DNA from: Pseudomonadota bacterium
Lineage (GTDB): Bacteria; Cyanobacteriota; Vampirovibrionia; Obscuribacterales; Obscuribacteraceae
Reading direction: 5' to 3'
NCBI GenBank assembly: GCA_021324135.1
Contig: JAJPJO010000320.1
Location: 1-49,782, forward strand
DNA length: 49,782 bases
Positions within the stretch are counted from its first letter, which is position 1. Each line of letters starts with the position of its first letter. The notes under the pieces were generated by a model. The model saw only the letters and a list, made by a program, of their open reading frames with translations, searched no databases and had not been told where the DNA came from. This document shows, piece by piece, positions 8,565 through 16,641 of this stretch. The position numbers and the translations under genes were made by a program.

Positions 8565-10028
8565 TCAGCCGCTTGGTCCGACGCTGGTTCCTTGAGCGGG
8601 AAGACTGTTGCCATCGCCTGGAGATTGATTGGCGGGGCCGTTCAAGCGGATCAAGGCCATCTCCCGGGTATTAGTCGGCCCGTAGTGGACGAGGACCTGA
8701 CTGTCGTCTTTGACTATGTCGTTCAGGCTGGTATCAAATACGGTGCTACTATTATCGCCGATTCTCCAGGAAAGTCTTTGCGTTTGCTTATCTAATGAGC
8801 CGAATACTTGCGAACGCTCATTGGTAAGCTGGTTCATGTAATTGCCTCGAACATTTCCCTGTTTGTTTATCGCCAGCTGCAGCAACATATTGCTATCGGT
8901 TTGCGAAGGCTCAGCCAGAGCGAACACGCCCAGCGGCTGCCATTCTTCAGCAGATCCGGAGGCAAGAGAGTTTTCATCGGCCGGAGCGGCAGGATTCACC
9001 TGAGCCGGAGCGAAGTTTGCATTATTGCCTGATGCCGGCGCGTAAGCGGACTGGTATGGCTGCGCGCCAGGAGCATTTTGATAAGCCAGATTGAGCGCTT
9101 GCTGATAGTACTGCTCCTGCGATGCTGTCGGCTGGCCGTTGATGTAAACAGTGTCTCCCTGGTAGGTGACGTTGCTGGGGCTGGATTGCCGGCTACCGCT
9201 GGCCATCATGCCCATACCCAGAAAGGATGTCAGAGTGGTCAAACCCATGCAAGTCCATGCCGTAGCTTGCGCCCATCCTGGGCATGACCAGGCACCAGGA
9301 TAGCCCCAATAGCCGTGATAAGCGTTGGAGGCGGCATATCCATGCGCCCAGCCGGAGCCATAACCGCCGTATCCGCCGTAGCCGCCGTAACGATTGACGT
9401 TGACATTGGCATTGTTGAATTGATTGTTGTTGAATGAGTTGCGAATCTGATTGCCTTGATTGTGCAAATCATTGTCGCCTATTTTATTGGGTGCTCTGTT
9501 CTTTAGCCCGGCTATGCCGCCGAAGCCGCCTTCTGTAGGCAAATGATCCGCCTGGTTGAAACCCCGTCCAAAAGAATTATTGCCGAAGGCACCGCGATTT
9601 TCAAAAGCGCCGTTTTCAAAGCCGCGGTTGGCAAAGCCATTTTCAAGACCGCGATTTTGAAAGGCGTTATTTTCGAATCCACGATTTTGAAAACCACCCA
9701 TGCCTCGATTGGCAAATCCCTGCTCTCCGCCCGGCCGCGCCATCGGTCGCGATTCGCCCAGGGAACTAAATCCGCCGCCAAATTGTCTTTCCTGACCGAC
9801 GCCGCCAAAGCCGCGCCGGCCCATGCTCTGGCCCTGTCCCCGGAAGGCATTCCCACCACCGCGCATGCGCCCCATCTCTGAGCTGCGCATGCCACCACTC
9901 ATGCCACCACCGAACCGGCCGCCGCCGCCGCCCATGCCTCTACCGCCGATACCACGACCGTATGCAGGCACGACAAGCATGCAGCTGAGGATCGCCACCG
10001 TACCGGTCTTCCATAAACTGATCTTCAC
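8565..10028 (-). CDS. Secreted Gly/Asn-rich protein with pentapeptide-like repeats and conserved C-terminal domain
   Basis: 487 residues, GTG start at 10028. It has a signal peptide (ILSCMLVVPAYG), then an extremely Gly/Arg/Met-rich segment. About residues 100-150 show a five-residue rhythm around F-[EQ]-N-R-G and F-E-N-G-A, resembling pentapeptide repeats. Asn/Gly/Tyr-rich low complexity follows, then one hydrophobic segment (LTTLTSFLGMGMMASG) near 255-275. A short block with GDTVYINGQPT precedes a C-terminal domain of about 120 residues (PLGVFALAEPSQTD through ALIRLNG). From memory, a similar C-terminal domain occurs in planctomycete proteins loosely annotated as mu-protocadherin-like; I cannot verify this. 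It is probably an envelope or surface protein. Its stop lies 5 bases from the convergent histidine-kinase stop. Function unknown. Confidence 0.75.
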   Translation of the reverse strand: MKISLWKTGTVAILSCMLVVPAYGRGIGGRGMGGGGGRFGGGMSGGMRSSEMGRMRGGGNAFRGQGQSMGRRGFGGVGQERQFGGGFSSLGESRPMARPGGEQGFANRGMGGFQNRGFENNAFQNRGLENGFANRGFENGAFENRGAFGNNSFGRGFNQADHLPTEGGFGGIAGLKNRAPNKIGDNDLHNQGNQIRNSFNNNQFNNANVNVNRYGGYGGYGGYGSGWAHGYAASNAYHGYWGYPGAWSCPGWAQATAWTCMGLTTLTSFLGMGMMASGSRQSSPSNVTYQGDTVYINGQPTASQEQYYQQALNLAYQNAPGAQPYQSAYAPASGNNANFAPAQVNPAAPADENSLASGSAEEWQPLGVFALAEPSQTDSNMLLQLAINKQGNVRGNYMNQLTNERSQVFGSLDKQTQRLSWRIGDNSSTVFDTSLNDIVKDDSQVLVHYGPTNTREMALIRLNGPANQSPGDGNSLPAQGTSVGPSG

Positions 10029-10053
10029 TGATTCGGCCTCTCTAGAGATGGAA

Positions 10054-10131
10054 CTACTTCACCACGCGCTGAACCGTCAAAGCTTCCGTGTCGTTGAAGG
10101 CTACGCCATCAATGCTCCTGTTGATGGATTA
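10054..10131 (-). other. In-frame continuation of the SnoaL-like gene beyond a premature TAA
   Basis: Reading on past TAA (10131-10129) in the same frame gives 24 sense codons and then TAG at 10056-10054. The translation contains SINRSIDGVAFNDTE followed by ALTVQRVVK, which joins smoothly to the preceding NSFLW and reads like the normal end of this family, where W is usually followed by Gln or Lys and then S-N-R. One C-to-T change (CAA to TAA) would explain it. Either the gene is recently truncated, or this is a strain variant or base-call error. TAA is used as an ordinary stop elsewhere in the window, so recoding is unlikely. Confidence 0.7.
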
Positions 10132-11034
10132 CCACAAGAAGCTGTTCTGATCTTTGATCGTCAGCACGTTTGTAGAAACGGCAGTGCTGCCGTCGCGTTC
10201 CACTCCGGTTGCTTCGATTCTCCATTGCTTGTCGTCCTTGTTCCAATTGCCCCAGCCGAAGCCGCCGTTAGCGTCAAAGCTCCACGAGATAGGTCTGTCT
10301 GAGCGCGGGTCCCAACCAATCACCTGCCGGCTTTCAACTGGCTTGGCCTGTGCGGTTTTCTTGGTTTCGTACTGGCAGACAATGAAGTTTTTGTTGGCCG
10401 CCCATTCAGCAGTCATATGAACGAAGCCGCCATTTTTCTCGGCCGACCATTCGCCGATGATCCAGGATAGCGACTGCAAAGGATCGGTGTTCGCCTGAGC
10501 AACAAAAGGCGTTTCGACAGCATTCGAGATCAACCACTCGCCGCTGCGTTTCAGTAAAACGAATGAGAATCTTGTCTCCGGAACTGGTCTTATGCCCTGG
10601 TCTTTTCGAAACACAAAGCCTTCAGCGAGCCCGACTTTATCGGATAAGAGCCGCAGCGTATGAGGAACTAATTCAACCTTCTGTTTGCCGGACTCACTGA
10701 AGACTTGTCCAAACCGCTCTTCCAATGCCGGCTTGCCCTTGAACTCAGAGCCTTCATCACTGATGTAAACGCCATCATCGGTAAATAAGGACAGCACAGT
10801 CTTTGCGTCTCCGGCAGTCAGGGCATTGCTCAGGCTGGAGATCTGCCGCCGAATGGCTCCCTCCTCATCATCGCGAGCCGTCGCTTTGCTTTTATCCTGA
10901 TCTTTGCCTGCCTTGTGATTTGACTGACTCTTGCTCTTGCTCGCCTTGGCGCCGGCCTCGGAGGTACTGACGAAGGCGGTCACCAGGACGGCGGTGAGCG
11001 CAATTGACATGGCTGTTGACGCCTTGCTTAGCAT
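10129..11034 (-). CDS. Secreted SnoaL-like (SgcJ/EcaC-type) protein, probably truncated by an in-frame TAA
   Basis: 301 residues to the TAA at 10129-10131. It has a signal peptide (MSIALTAVLVTAF, cleavage near TSEAGA), then a Lys/Ser-rich linker. At about 55-175 is a cystatin-like SnoaL/DUF4440-type domain (AIRRQISSLSNALTAGDAKT, FTDDGVYIS, KGKPALEERF, SGEWLISN). A second domain from about 185 has WIIGEWSA and IGWDPRSDRPISWSF. Proteins of this type are often annotated SgcJ/EcaC-family without a proven reaction. The reading frame goes on for 24 codons beyond the TAA with sequence of the expected family ending (see the separate feature at 10054-10131), so the intact gene would reach 10054. GAGG lies about 12 bases before the ATG. 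Confidence 0.8.
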   Translation of the reverse strand: MLSKASTAMSIALTAVLVTAFVSTSEAGAKASKSKSQSNHKAGKDQDKSKATARDDEEGAIRRQISSLSNALTAGDAKTVLSLFTDDGVYISDEGSEFKGKPALEERFGQVFSESGKQKVELVPHTLRLLSDKVGLAEGFVFRKDQGIRPVPETRFSFVLLKRSGEWLISNAVETPFVAQANTDPLQSLSWIIGEWSAEKNGGFVHMTAEWAANKNFIVCQYETKKTAQAKPVESRQVIGWDPRSDRPISWSFDANGGFGWGNWNKDDKQWRIEATGVERDGSTAVSTNVLTIKDQNSFLW

Positions 11035-11197
11035 CTGGTTTCGGGCCTCATCTGGTATCGACTAAACGTTGGCAGAAATCCTACAACATTTCGACGCCGC
11101 CATGCATGAAACGCTAATCGCTCGCCCCTCCAGCACTGCAATAGCCGGATCGGAATCAGATTTGTTCAAGGTTGCCAAACGTCAAGGGGCGCGCCAA

Positions 11198-11851
11198 TCA
11201 GAGAAGCTTGTCGCGAATGGCTATGGCGACGGCTTGCCAACGATTGCTCGCCTGCAGTTTTCTGGTGATGCTGCGCACGTGCAGCTTGACTGTTTCGGAG
11301 CTGATCGACAGTTTAGTGGCAATTTCCTTGTTGCTGTTCCCCTCGGATAGCAGACCGAGTACCTGCAACTCTCGCTGTGAAAGTGGGTGATGACCGTCAT
11401 TTGCGGCGCTGGCCGCTAAAGGATATCTTGCCTCCGGGGTCGAAGATCTTTTGCCGTTGGAGCCAAGCTTGACGAAGCGCTGCATGAAGAGATCGACCAT
11501 GCTCGGATCGATCCAGAGAGCGCCGCTAGCCACCGACCTGATCGCCAGAAGAAGCTGCTGAGCACTGCTTTCATGCGAAACACATCCGTTAGCTCCGGCA
11601 ACCATCGCCAGGCTGATTGTCTCTATATCCTCAGCAGCGGTGACAAGCAGGACTGAAATACCGGAGAGCGCCGCTTTGATCCGCCTGATTATATCGACAC
11701 TGTTCGAGGTCGGCTCCCTGCCGGCGATGAGCACAACGGCCGGGTTCAGCTTTAAGAGCTCATCGAGGGCAGAATCCTCATTTGAGCTGGAACCCTGGAC
11801 AGTGATATCGTCAGTGGTATCAATAATCTTCTCCAACCGGACGCTTATCAA
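11198..11851 (-). CDS. LuxR/NarL-type regulator with degenerate receiver domain
   Basis: 217 residues from the TTG at 11851, but the receiver fold clearly begins further upstream: the open frame adds about 12 residues (VIVVSVYIIETQQ) that look like its first strand and helix. No ATG, GTG or TTG exists there. AAGGGAGGG lies at about 11897-11905 before a possible ATC start at 11887, so a rare start codon or a base error is possible. The C-terminal 65 residues are a clear LuxR helix-turn-helix (LSQRELQVLGLLSEG, NKEIATKLSISSETVKLHV). In the receiver the acidic pair is replaced (VVSVY), the phospho-Asp position reads LIAGRE, and the conserved Lys is replaced (CVSHES). It therefore should not be phosphorylated in the usual way and may act constitutively or bind a ligand. 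Target unknown; the rhodanese gene lies divergently. Confidence 0.85.
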   Translation of the reverse strand: MISVRLEKIIDTTDDITVQGSSSNEDSALDELLKLNPAVVLIAGREPTSNSVDIIRRIKAALSGISVLLVTAAEDIETISLAMVAGANGCVSHESSAQQLLLAIRSVASGALWIDPSMVDLFMQRFVKLGSNGKRSSTPEARYPLAASAANDGHHPLSQRELQVLGLLSEGNSNKEIATKLSISSETVKLHVRSITRKLQASNRWQAVAIAIRDKLL

Positions 11852-11907
11852 TTGCTGAGTTTCTATGATATAGACGCTGACAACGATTACTCTATGCCCT
11901 CCCTTGC

Positions 11908-12226
11908 TTCATTGCGACTAATTATGATTAAAACTCCAAGGGAAGGTTAATAACCCATATGGGGTAAATTTTGCGCCCGGTCGGAATGATCTCGAGCGCG
12001 CAGAATAAGCGACCAACCGGCGGAAAGCCGCATTCAAACTCGATTATGGGTGATTATCGAGTTGTCCTTTGACAACGAAGCAATAGCTGGAAGCTTGCTT
12101 AACACCCTGTAAGAAACGGTTTACCAGTGGTTTGATAATCCTGAAAAGGAACGAGAAGGAGAAAAGAATCAAGGATGCATGCCATCAACCTGCCATCGTT
12201 GGTGGTGCTCAGGCCAAGAAGGCGCC
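11908..12226. promoter_or_regulatory. Divergent intergenic region with several dyad symmetries
   Basis: About 320 bases between the LuxR-type gene and the rhodanese gene. It contains the palindrome CCCATATGGG (11954-11963), an inverted repeat AACTCGAT/ATCGAGTT (12037-12044 and 12056-12063), and a hairpin GTTGTC-CTTT-GACAAC (12061-12076). The last two share bases 12061-12063, so as RNA they could not fully form together. TTGACA at 12069-12074 resembles a -35 box, but there is no good -10 at the right distance. AGAAGGAG at 12154-12161 is a strong ribosome-binding-type sequence. A short open frame starts at 12175. Operator and attenuator are both possible; neither is proven. Confidence 0.4.
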
Positions 12227-12814
12227 ATGAAAGACTGCGCGAACCAGGACGATAATCAAGGAACCAACGGCAGTTTGCTCCGTCTCGATCGTCTCAGGGT
12301 CAGGACTCTGCAGGTTTGTACTTACATGGCGACAAGCGACGTTCCATACCAATTCATTCAACCAAGGGCCGTGATGAATTTGCTGAGGAGCCAGGACTCC
12401 TGTGCCCTTGTTGATGTTCGCTCGCGCGAGGAATTCGAAGAAGAGCATATCCAGGGCTCCATCAATATTCCGCTTGGCGAAATTTGCCGGAATATCGATC
12501 AGTTGAGTGATTACACCGAGGTCGTGCTCGTCTGCACGCAAGGCAAAAGGGCTCGCCGAGCCGCTTGCCTGCTCAGGGACTCGCCCGTGGACTTGTTTGT
12601 TCTGGAGGGAGGCATCACCATCTGGCGTCACAGCAACCTGCCAACTGAAAGCCATCGCCAGGCGCCCACCGACGAGCAAAAGCTTTATCGCATCATGGCA
12701 TTTGGTTGCCTGGTGAGTGCTTGCATTATCACATCAGCATTGCCTCTGGCTGTACCGATCCTGACGAGCTTGATTGTGCGCGATATCAAACGCGACATCG
12801 AGGCGCCTCGATAA
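12227..12814 (+). CDS. Rhodanese-domain protein with C-terminal membrane segment
   Basis: 195 residues from the ATG at 12227, preceded by AAGAAGG. The frame is also open to an ATG at 12179. An ATG at 12326 (MATSDVPYQF) starts exactly where the conserved domain begins, and the residues before it look unlike a folded protein, so the true start may be 12326. The single rhodanese domain has VDVRSREEF, HIQGSINIPL and the active-site loop CTQGKRA with the persulfide-forming Cys (residue 103). Next to the C-terminus is a hydrophobic segment of about 25 residues (ACIITSALPLAVPILTSLIV), so the enzyme is probably anchored with its domain in the cytoplasm. Rhodaneses carry sulfane sulfur to acceptors such as thiols or cyanide; the partner is unknown. 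It resembles single-domain PspE/GlpE-like rhodaneses. Confidence 0.82.
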   Translation: MKDCANQDDNQGTNGSLLRLDRLRVRTLQVCTYMATSDVPYQFIQPRAVMNLLRSQDSCALVDVRSREEFEEEHIQGSINIPLGEICRNIDQLSDYTEVVLVCTQGKRARRAACLLRDSPVDLFVLEGGITIWRHSNLPTESHRQAPTDEQKLYRIMAFGCLVSACIITSALPLAVPILTSLIVRDIKRDIEAPR

Positions 12815-12895
12815 ACCAGGACGATGGCAGGGGCAGGAACATCGTTCGCTATTCGCTTGGCAAGCGGGATTAATCCGTTTTCCTCCCGGAGCATA

Positions 12896-12901
12896 TATAA
12901 T
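12896..12901 (+). promoter_or_regulatory. Possible -10 box for the nagZ-like gene
   Basis: A perfect TATAAT lies 34 bases before the ATG at 12935, within an AT-rich patch (catatataat). No good -35 hexamer is present at 16-18 bases, so this is only a candidate promoter. Confidence 0.3.
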
Positions 12902-12934
12902 GCTTGACCATCTTCACTGTAAGCAGGGGTGTAT

Positions 12935-14011
12935 ATGCGGACATTTAACGGCGGCGAGTTCATCGTCATGGGCGTCCCGGGCACATCGCTCGACAAGGCC
13001 ACGCGTGCGATCGTGAAAGCCACACAACCAGCCGGCTTCATCCTCTTCGCGCGCAACATGAAAGAACCCGCGCAACTGAGGAATTTGACGGACGAGCTGC
13101 GATCGATTGTCGATCACGAGCCGATCATTTGCATCGATCAAGAGGGTGGCCGGGTTTCAAGGCTGAAGGAATTTATGAATGAGCCGCCAAGCGCCAGACA
13201 GCTTGCCGAGCGTGGGAAAAGAGAACTGATCAATCAGCATGGACTGCTCACTGGAAAGTTGCTGCGCCTGTTTGGTTTCAATCTCAATCTTGCTCCGGTG
13301 CTCGATATTTTGGTCGATGAGCGGAACGATAATTCACTCAAGGGTCGCACATATGGACGCACTGCCGATGAGGTCGTGGACAACGCGCGTGCCTTTGCCG
13401 ATGGGATGAGAATTTCGCAAGTGCTTTCTTGCGGCAAGCATTTTCCAGGCTACTCAGCCGCAGCGGTAGATCCTCACCACGCTCTTCCCAGCGTCAGCCG
13501 CACGCGTGAAGAAATGACGGCGCGCGAATGGCAACCCTTTGTCAAAATGGCGGCCGAGGTGGATCTGATGATGGTCGGTCATGTCGAATACCCGATGATT
13601 GACAGCAGCCGCCTGCCTGCTTCCTTGTCACCAGTGATGGTGCAGGATATTTTGAGAAAGGAATTCAAGTTCAAGGGTTGCACGATCACCGACGATATGG
13701 ACATGGGAGCAATAAAGGAATATTTCGGAAGCGCCGAGGCTGCCGCCCTTGCCCTGAAGGCAGGCAACGATTTGATGCTCGTCTGTCACAACATCGAAGG
13801 GGTCCCCGAGATCGCCCGGACACTCAGCGGAGTAAACGATGAAATCAAGCAGGAGGCTTACGAGCGCATCGAAAGTTTGAGAAGCAGGCTTGTTGCGCCA
13901 ACGCCGTTTGCCATGGATGTTTTCAATGCTCTTAACGAGGAAGTGCACCAGCTCGCCCGTGATACCGTAAATGATACCGCCAATCAAGGCGCGGTTCATG
14001 ACAAGGCATGA
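12935..14011 (+). CDS. nagZ: Glycoside hydrolase family 3 beta-N-acetylhexosaminidase (NagZ-type)
   Basis: 358 residues from the ATG at 12935, with AGGGG 6 bases upstream; the GTG two codons earlier is less likely. It is a single TIM-barrel enzyme of the usual NagZ length, without a signal peptide, so cytoplasmic. Seen: GFILFARN, ICIDQEGGRVSR, NLAPVLDI, the KHFPGY/DPHH loop that carries the mobile catalytic His in this family, and TITDDMDMGA, which contains the nucleophile Asp. NagZ removes N-acetylglucosamine from anhydro-muropeptides during peptidoglycan recycling. No ampD, anmK or murQ neighbour is present in this window, so the role in recycling is inferred from the family. The gene overlaps the next one by 14 bases. 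One change from the common motif is Tyr in KHFPGY, where most members have His. Confidence 0.9.
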   Translation: MRTFNGGEFIVMGVPGTSLDKATRAIVKATQPAGFILFARNMKEPAQLRNLTDELRSIVDHEPIICIDQEGGRVSRLKEFMNEPPSARQLAERGKRELINQHGLLTGKLLRLFGFNLNLAPVLDILVDERNDNSLKGRTYGRTADEVVDNARAFADGMRISQVLSCGKHFPGYSAAAVDPHHALPSVSRTREEMTAREWQPFVKMAAEVDLMMVGHVEYPMIDSSRLPASLSPVMVQDILRKEFKFKGCTITDDMDMGAIKEYFGSAEAAALALKAGNDLMLVCHNIEGVPEIARTLSGVNDEIKQEAYERIESLRSRLVAPTPFAMDVFNALNEEVHQLARDTVNDTANQGAVHDKA

Positions 14012-14957
14012 TTACGGCGGCATTGTCGTTGCCCTTCTGATTCTGGCGTCTCAGGCTCGGGCTGCCTGCGGAGCTCAAATTGCACCGCAACCACCCGCCC
14101 AGAATTTGGGCGGAATCGAAACCAGCGGCTTTCTGCCTGGTGAGCCTGAGGGCGCAGAAGCAGACCTTCTGCGCAAAGCCTTCCCTAAGACGAAACCAAG
14201 ACAAAGAATCGCAGAATACATCAACAAAGCAGCATCGAAAAACCACAGGGCAAGCCAGATCTTATCTCGAGGCAGATTAACTTTGCTCCTCGATAAGGAC
14301 CTCGAGGCATCATGCCCTGACCACCTCTTCTACATTGTCCGTTATCCGCAATGGCCGCTTGCCTTTTCCTTACCTGAGCCGCTGGGAAACAACAACATAT
14401 TCATCGTTGAGAAAAAGGGAACGCTCATTCATGTAAAGGACAGCGAAGGTTTGGCGCGGGTCTTGAAAGAGATGATTACCGCCACCAATGAAGAAGAGGC
14501 TGCTCGAGCGCTTTTTGCCTGGTTGCGCTTGTCGGAGGAATTGCATCAGGATGGTATGTATCAGTTTGGCGAACCACGCATGATCAAAAAACAGCAAAAC
14601 GACCATGGTATCACCATCAGTGGCGCAGTCGCTCCCAAACAACAGATGGGTAATACCGGTGAAATTCAGGCCGAGCTCTCGTTTTCAAATCACGGCAGGC
14701 TTTTGAGTGTCGAAGACGTTTGCACTCTAAAAGCCGGAATGAGACCAATCTGCCAATCTACGCTCTTACTGGATCCTAACCCACTGGTTCGCAGAATCGC
14801 TGAGCGAGATTTGTTGATTATGGGAAAGGCTTGCGCTCCTTATTTACAGGAGCAATCCGCCAAGGCTACCCCGGCATTGAAAGCTGAGATTGCCCGGATC
14901 TGGAGACAAATCATCGCAGAGGATCGCTACAACGACGATCGCCAGACGAGCAAGTGA
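13998..14957 (+). CDS. Secreted protein of unknown function with HEAT-like C-terminus
   Basis: 319 residues from the ATG at 13998; a further ATG at 13971 is in frame but precedes the signal peptide badly. Residues 1-20 (GIVVALLILASQARA) form a signal peptide. The middle has no family I recognise; it includes LLDKDLEASCPDHLFYIVRYPQWPLAF and a segment predicted to be helical (GLARVLKEMITATNEEEAARALFAWL). The last 60 residues (DPNPLVRRIAERDLLIMG onward) look like one or two HEAT-type helical repeats. The start lies 14 bases inside nagZ, so the two genes are translationally coupled and very probably co-expressed. An envelope or peptidoglycan-related role would fit the neighbour, but nothing in the sequence shows it. 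Confidence 0.7.
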   Translation: MTRHDYGGIVVALLILASQARAACGAQIAPQPPAQNLGGIETSGFLPGEPEGAEADLLRKAFPKTKPRQRIAEYINKAASKNHRASQILSRGRLTLLLDKDLEASCPDHLFYIVRYPQWPLAFSLPEPLGNNNIFIVEKKGTLIHVKDSEGLARVLKEMITATNEEEAARALFAWLRLSEELHQDGMYQFGEPRMIKKQQNDHGITISGAVAPKQQMGNTGEIQAELSFSNHGRLLSVEDVCTLKAGMRPICQSTLLLDPNPLVRRIAERDLLIMGKACAPYLQEQSAKATPALKAEIARIWRQIIAEDRYNDDRQTSK

Positions 14958-14967
14958 GCGATCTCAA

Positions 14968-16641
14968 CTAAGCGTTCGAAGCCAGCTCTGACTCCGCAGC
15001 CGCATCGTCCTTCAGCCCGACCGGGCTCAAGTTGCCATTTGATTCGGCAAAGCTCTTTGCCTTCAAATTCATGCGTGCCACCAGATCGGATTGTCTGACC
15101 CGGGAAGATTCGACCAGGGAGAGGTAATTGCCGATCTGCTCCATGGCGGAGATCTGTCGTTGATGTAAGCGCTCGAGATTGATCAGCTCGGCACGTCCTG
15201 CCATTGTCGGTTTCAACAGATCGGCCATTTCGTTGTTAATCGCTTGCAACGGCTTGGATGCACCCTTTAGTGATGATTCGAAGTTAGATGAGGCATCGAG
15301 CGCTTGCCGGGTCATCTGTTGGAGGTGGGTGACTTGAATGTTCAATTTGCTCTTCGTTCCTGTCAATTCATTCCTGATCTCTTTCAGCCGCTCTATCACC
15401 TTTTCGTTCAACTGCTTGGCTTCAGCAGCCGACATTGATGACACCATATTCAATACCGAAAGCTCGTCTTCGACATTGTCCAGCTGGCCGACAAGATCCT
15501 TCGTCTCCGGCAGATTTTGCCAGATGGCATCAAGCGCTTTGCTCACTTGATGCGCCTGATCGCTGAGGTCAACCACTCCTTCCGAGAGATCCATGCACTT
15601 GCGGTCGAGCGTCTCGGCGGCCACCCGGACATCTCTGGAGAAATCCAGGATCTGGTGCAGGGACGAGCCCAGCATATCTGACAGGGAGAGAACGTCTTTG
15701 ACGTGATCGCAAACGTTCTTGTAATGATTGCCGGACAGATCCTGCTCCAGCTGCGAGTCTTGAATTATGGCCGAGAGCTCGCCAAGCTGTTTGCGCGCTT
15801 CATGAAGCTCCTGCAATTTCGCCTTTAAATCTTCCTCGGCTTTGATCATCCGGCGTCCGGACTCATCAGCCTCCTGCGCCTTATCCTTCAGGTGCCCGGC
15901 CAGAGTGTTGAAAGCTCGTCCGAGATCGCCAAGCTCATTTGTGCTGCCGATATCGACGATACTTTCGAAGCGCTCATGAGCGACATTCTGAGATGCTCGC
16001 AGAAGGGTTGTGACGGCATTGGAGAGATTTCTAGAGAAAAACATGTTAGTGATCACGATAATAGCGATCGCCACAAGTGATCCGAGAATGATGGTCAACT
16101 GGGTGTTCTTCGCATCCGTCTCGGCACGATTGTGAGCATCGATGAGCTGATGCAGCTCGAAGTCCCTGAGTGAATTGGCCAGCTCGATGACACGCGCCAT
16201 CATCGCCAGACCGACCCCCTGCCTTATCCGCGCAAAAGCGGCATCCCGCCCTTTCGTCTCATAGATCTGGCGTGTCGTCTCAAGGCTGGCCAGACGATCA
16301 TTCAATGCCCGACCGAGCTTCTCGGCTATATCTTTCTGAGCCGGATTGTCGGCGATGCTGGCTTGCAGTTTATCGAAGGTTTGTTTCGTGCCGTTTATCT
16401 CAGCGCGATAATTGTCCAGCGATGAGTCGAAACCTGTGATTATGTAGGCTCGCTGGGCGGCCGACGAATAAGCGACATGGAAACACAACTCCTGGGTGAG
16501 CTCTAAATTCTCAGCATTCTTGGCCACGCTGGCATGGCTCTCGGTCAACTGCCAGACGCAAAAGAAGGCGCTGGCCGCCACCAGAATGATTACTAACACG
16601 GCACAGATGGTTAGAATAGTCAGTTGCTGGCTGATCCTCAT
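14968..16641 (-). CDS. CHASE3-HAMP chemoreceptor-like protein with divergent signalling tip
   Basis: 557 residues. There is a transmembrane segment at about 8-32, an extracytoplasmic CHASE3-type four-helix sensor (about 35-175; AQRAYIITGFDSSLDNYRAEI is characteristic), a second membrane segment at 180-203, a HAMP linker (to about 260; STNELGDLGRAFNTLAGHL), and then a long coiled coil to about 530. The coil has the heptads of a methyl-accepting chemotaxis protein. At the hairpin position, where chemoreceptors have the nearly invariant LLALNAAIEAARAGE-type tip that binds CheA/CheW, this protein reads VLNMVSSMSAAEAKQ. It may therefore signal to something other than a normal chemotaxis kinase, or be a scaffold. 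No che gene is nearby. The start codon overlaps the stop of the upstream membrane-protein gene (ATGA), so the two are translationally coupled. Confidence 0.8.
   Translation of the reverse strand: MRISQQLTILTICAVLVIILVAASAFFCVWQLTESHASVAKNAENLELTQELCFHVAYSSAAQRAYIITGFDSSLDNYRAEINGTKQTFDKLQASIADNPAQKDIAEKLGRALNDRLASLETTRQIYETKGRDAAFARIRQGVGLAMMARVIELANSLRDFELHQLIDAHNRAETDAKNTQLTIILGSLVAIAIIVITNMFFSRNLSNAVTTLLRASQNVAHERFESIVDIGSTNELGDLGRAFNTLAGHLKDKAQEADESGRRMIKAEEDLKAKLQELHEARKQLGELSAIIQDSQLEQDLSGNHYKNVCDHVKDVLSLSDMLGSSLHQILDFSRDVRVAAETLDRKCMDLSEGVVDLSDQAHQVSKALDAIWQNLPETKDLVGQLDNVEDELSVLNMVSSMSAAEAKQLNEKVIERLKEIRNELTGTKSKLNIQVTHLQQMTRQALDASSNFESSLKGASKPLQAINNEMADLLKPTMAGRAELINLERLHQRQISAMEQIGNYLSLVESSRVRQSDLVARMNLKAKSFAESNGNLSPVGLKDDAAAESELASNA

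Noticed and set aside
10129-10131. TAA recoded as an amino acid
   Set aside because: TAA ends other genes in the window (5053, 21874, 49200), so an altered code is unlikely; mutation or base error is simpler.
9823-10302. Plus-strand open frame of 159 codons
   Set aside because: It is antisense to the Gly-rich and SnoaL-like genes; its Pro-rich start mirrors Gly codons.
12069-12097. TTGACA-based sigma-70 promoter for the rhodanese gene
   Set aside because: The hexamer at the right distance (AGCTTG) is a poor -10 box.
12175-12255. Short open frame of 26 codons before the rhodanese gene, possible leader peptide
   Set aside because: It starts right after a ribosome-binding-like sequence, but has no run of one amino acid and no clear attenuator partner; too weak to call a gene.
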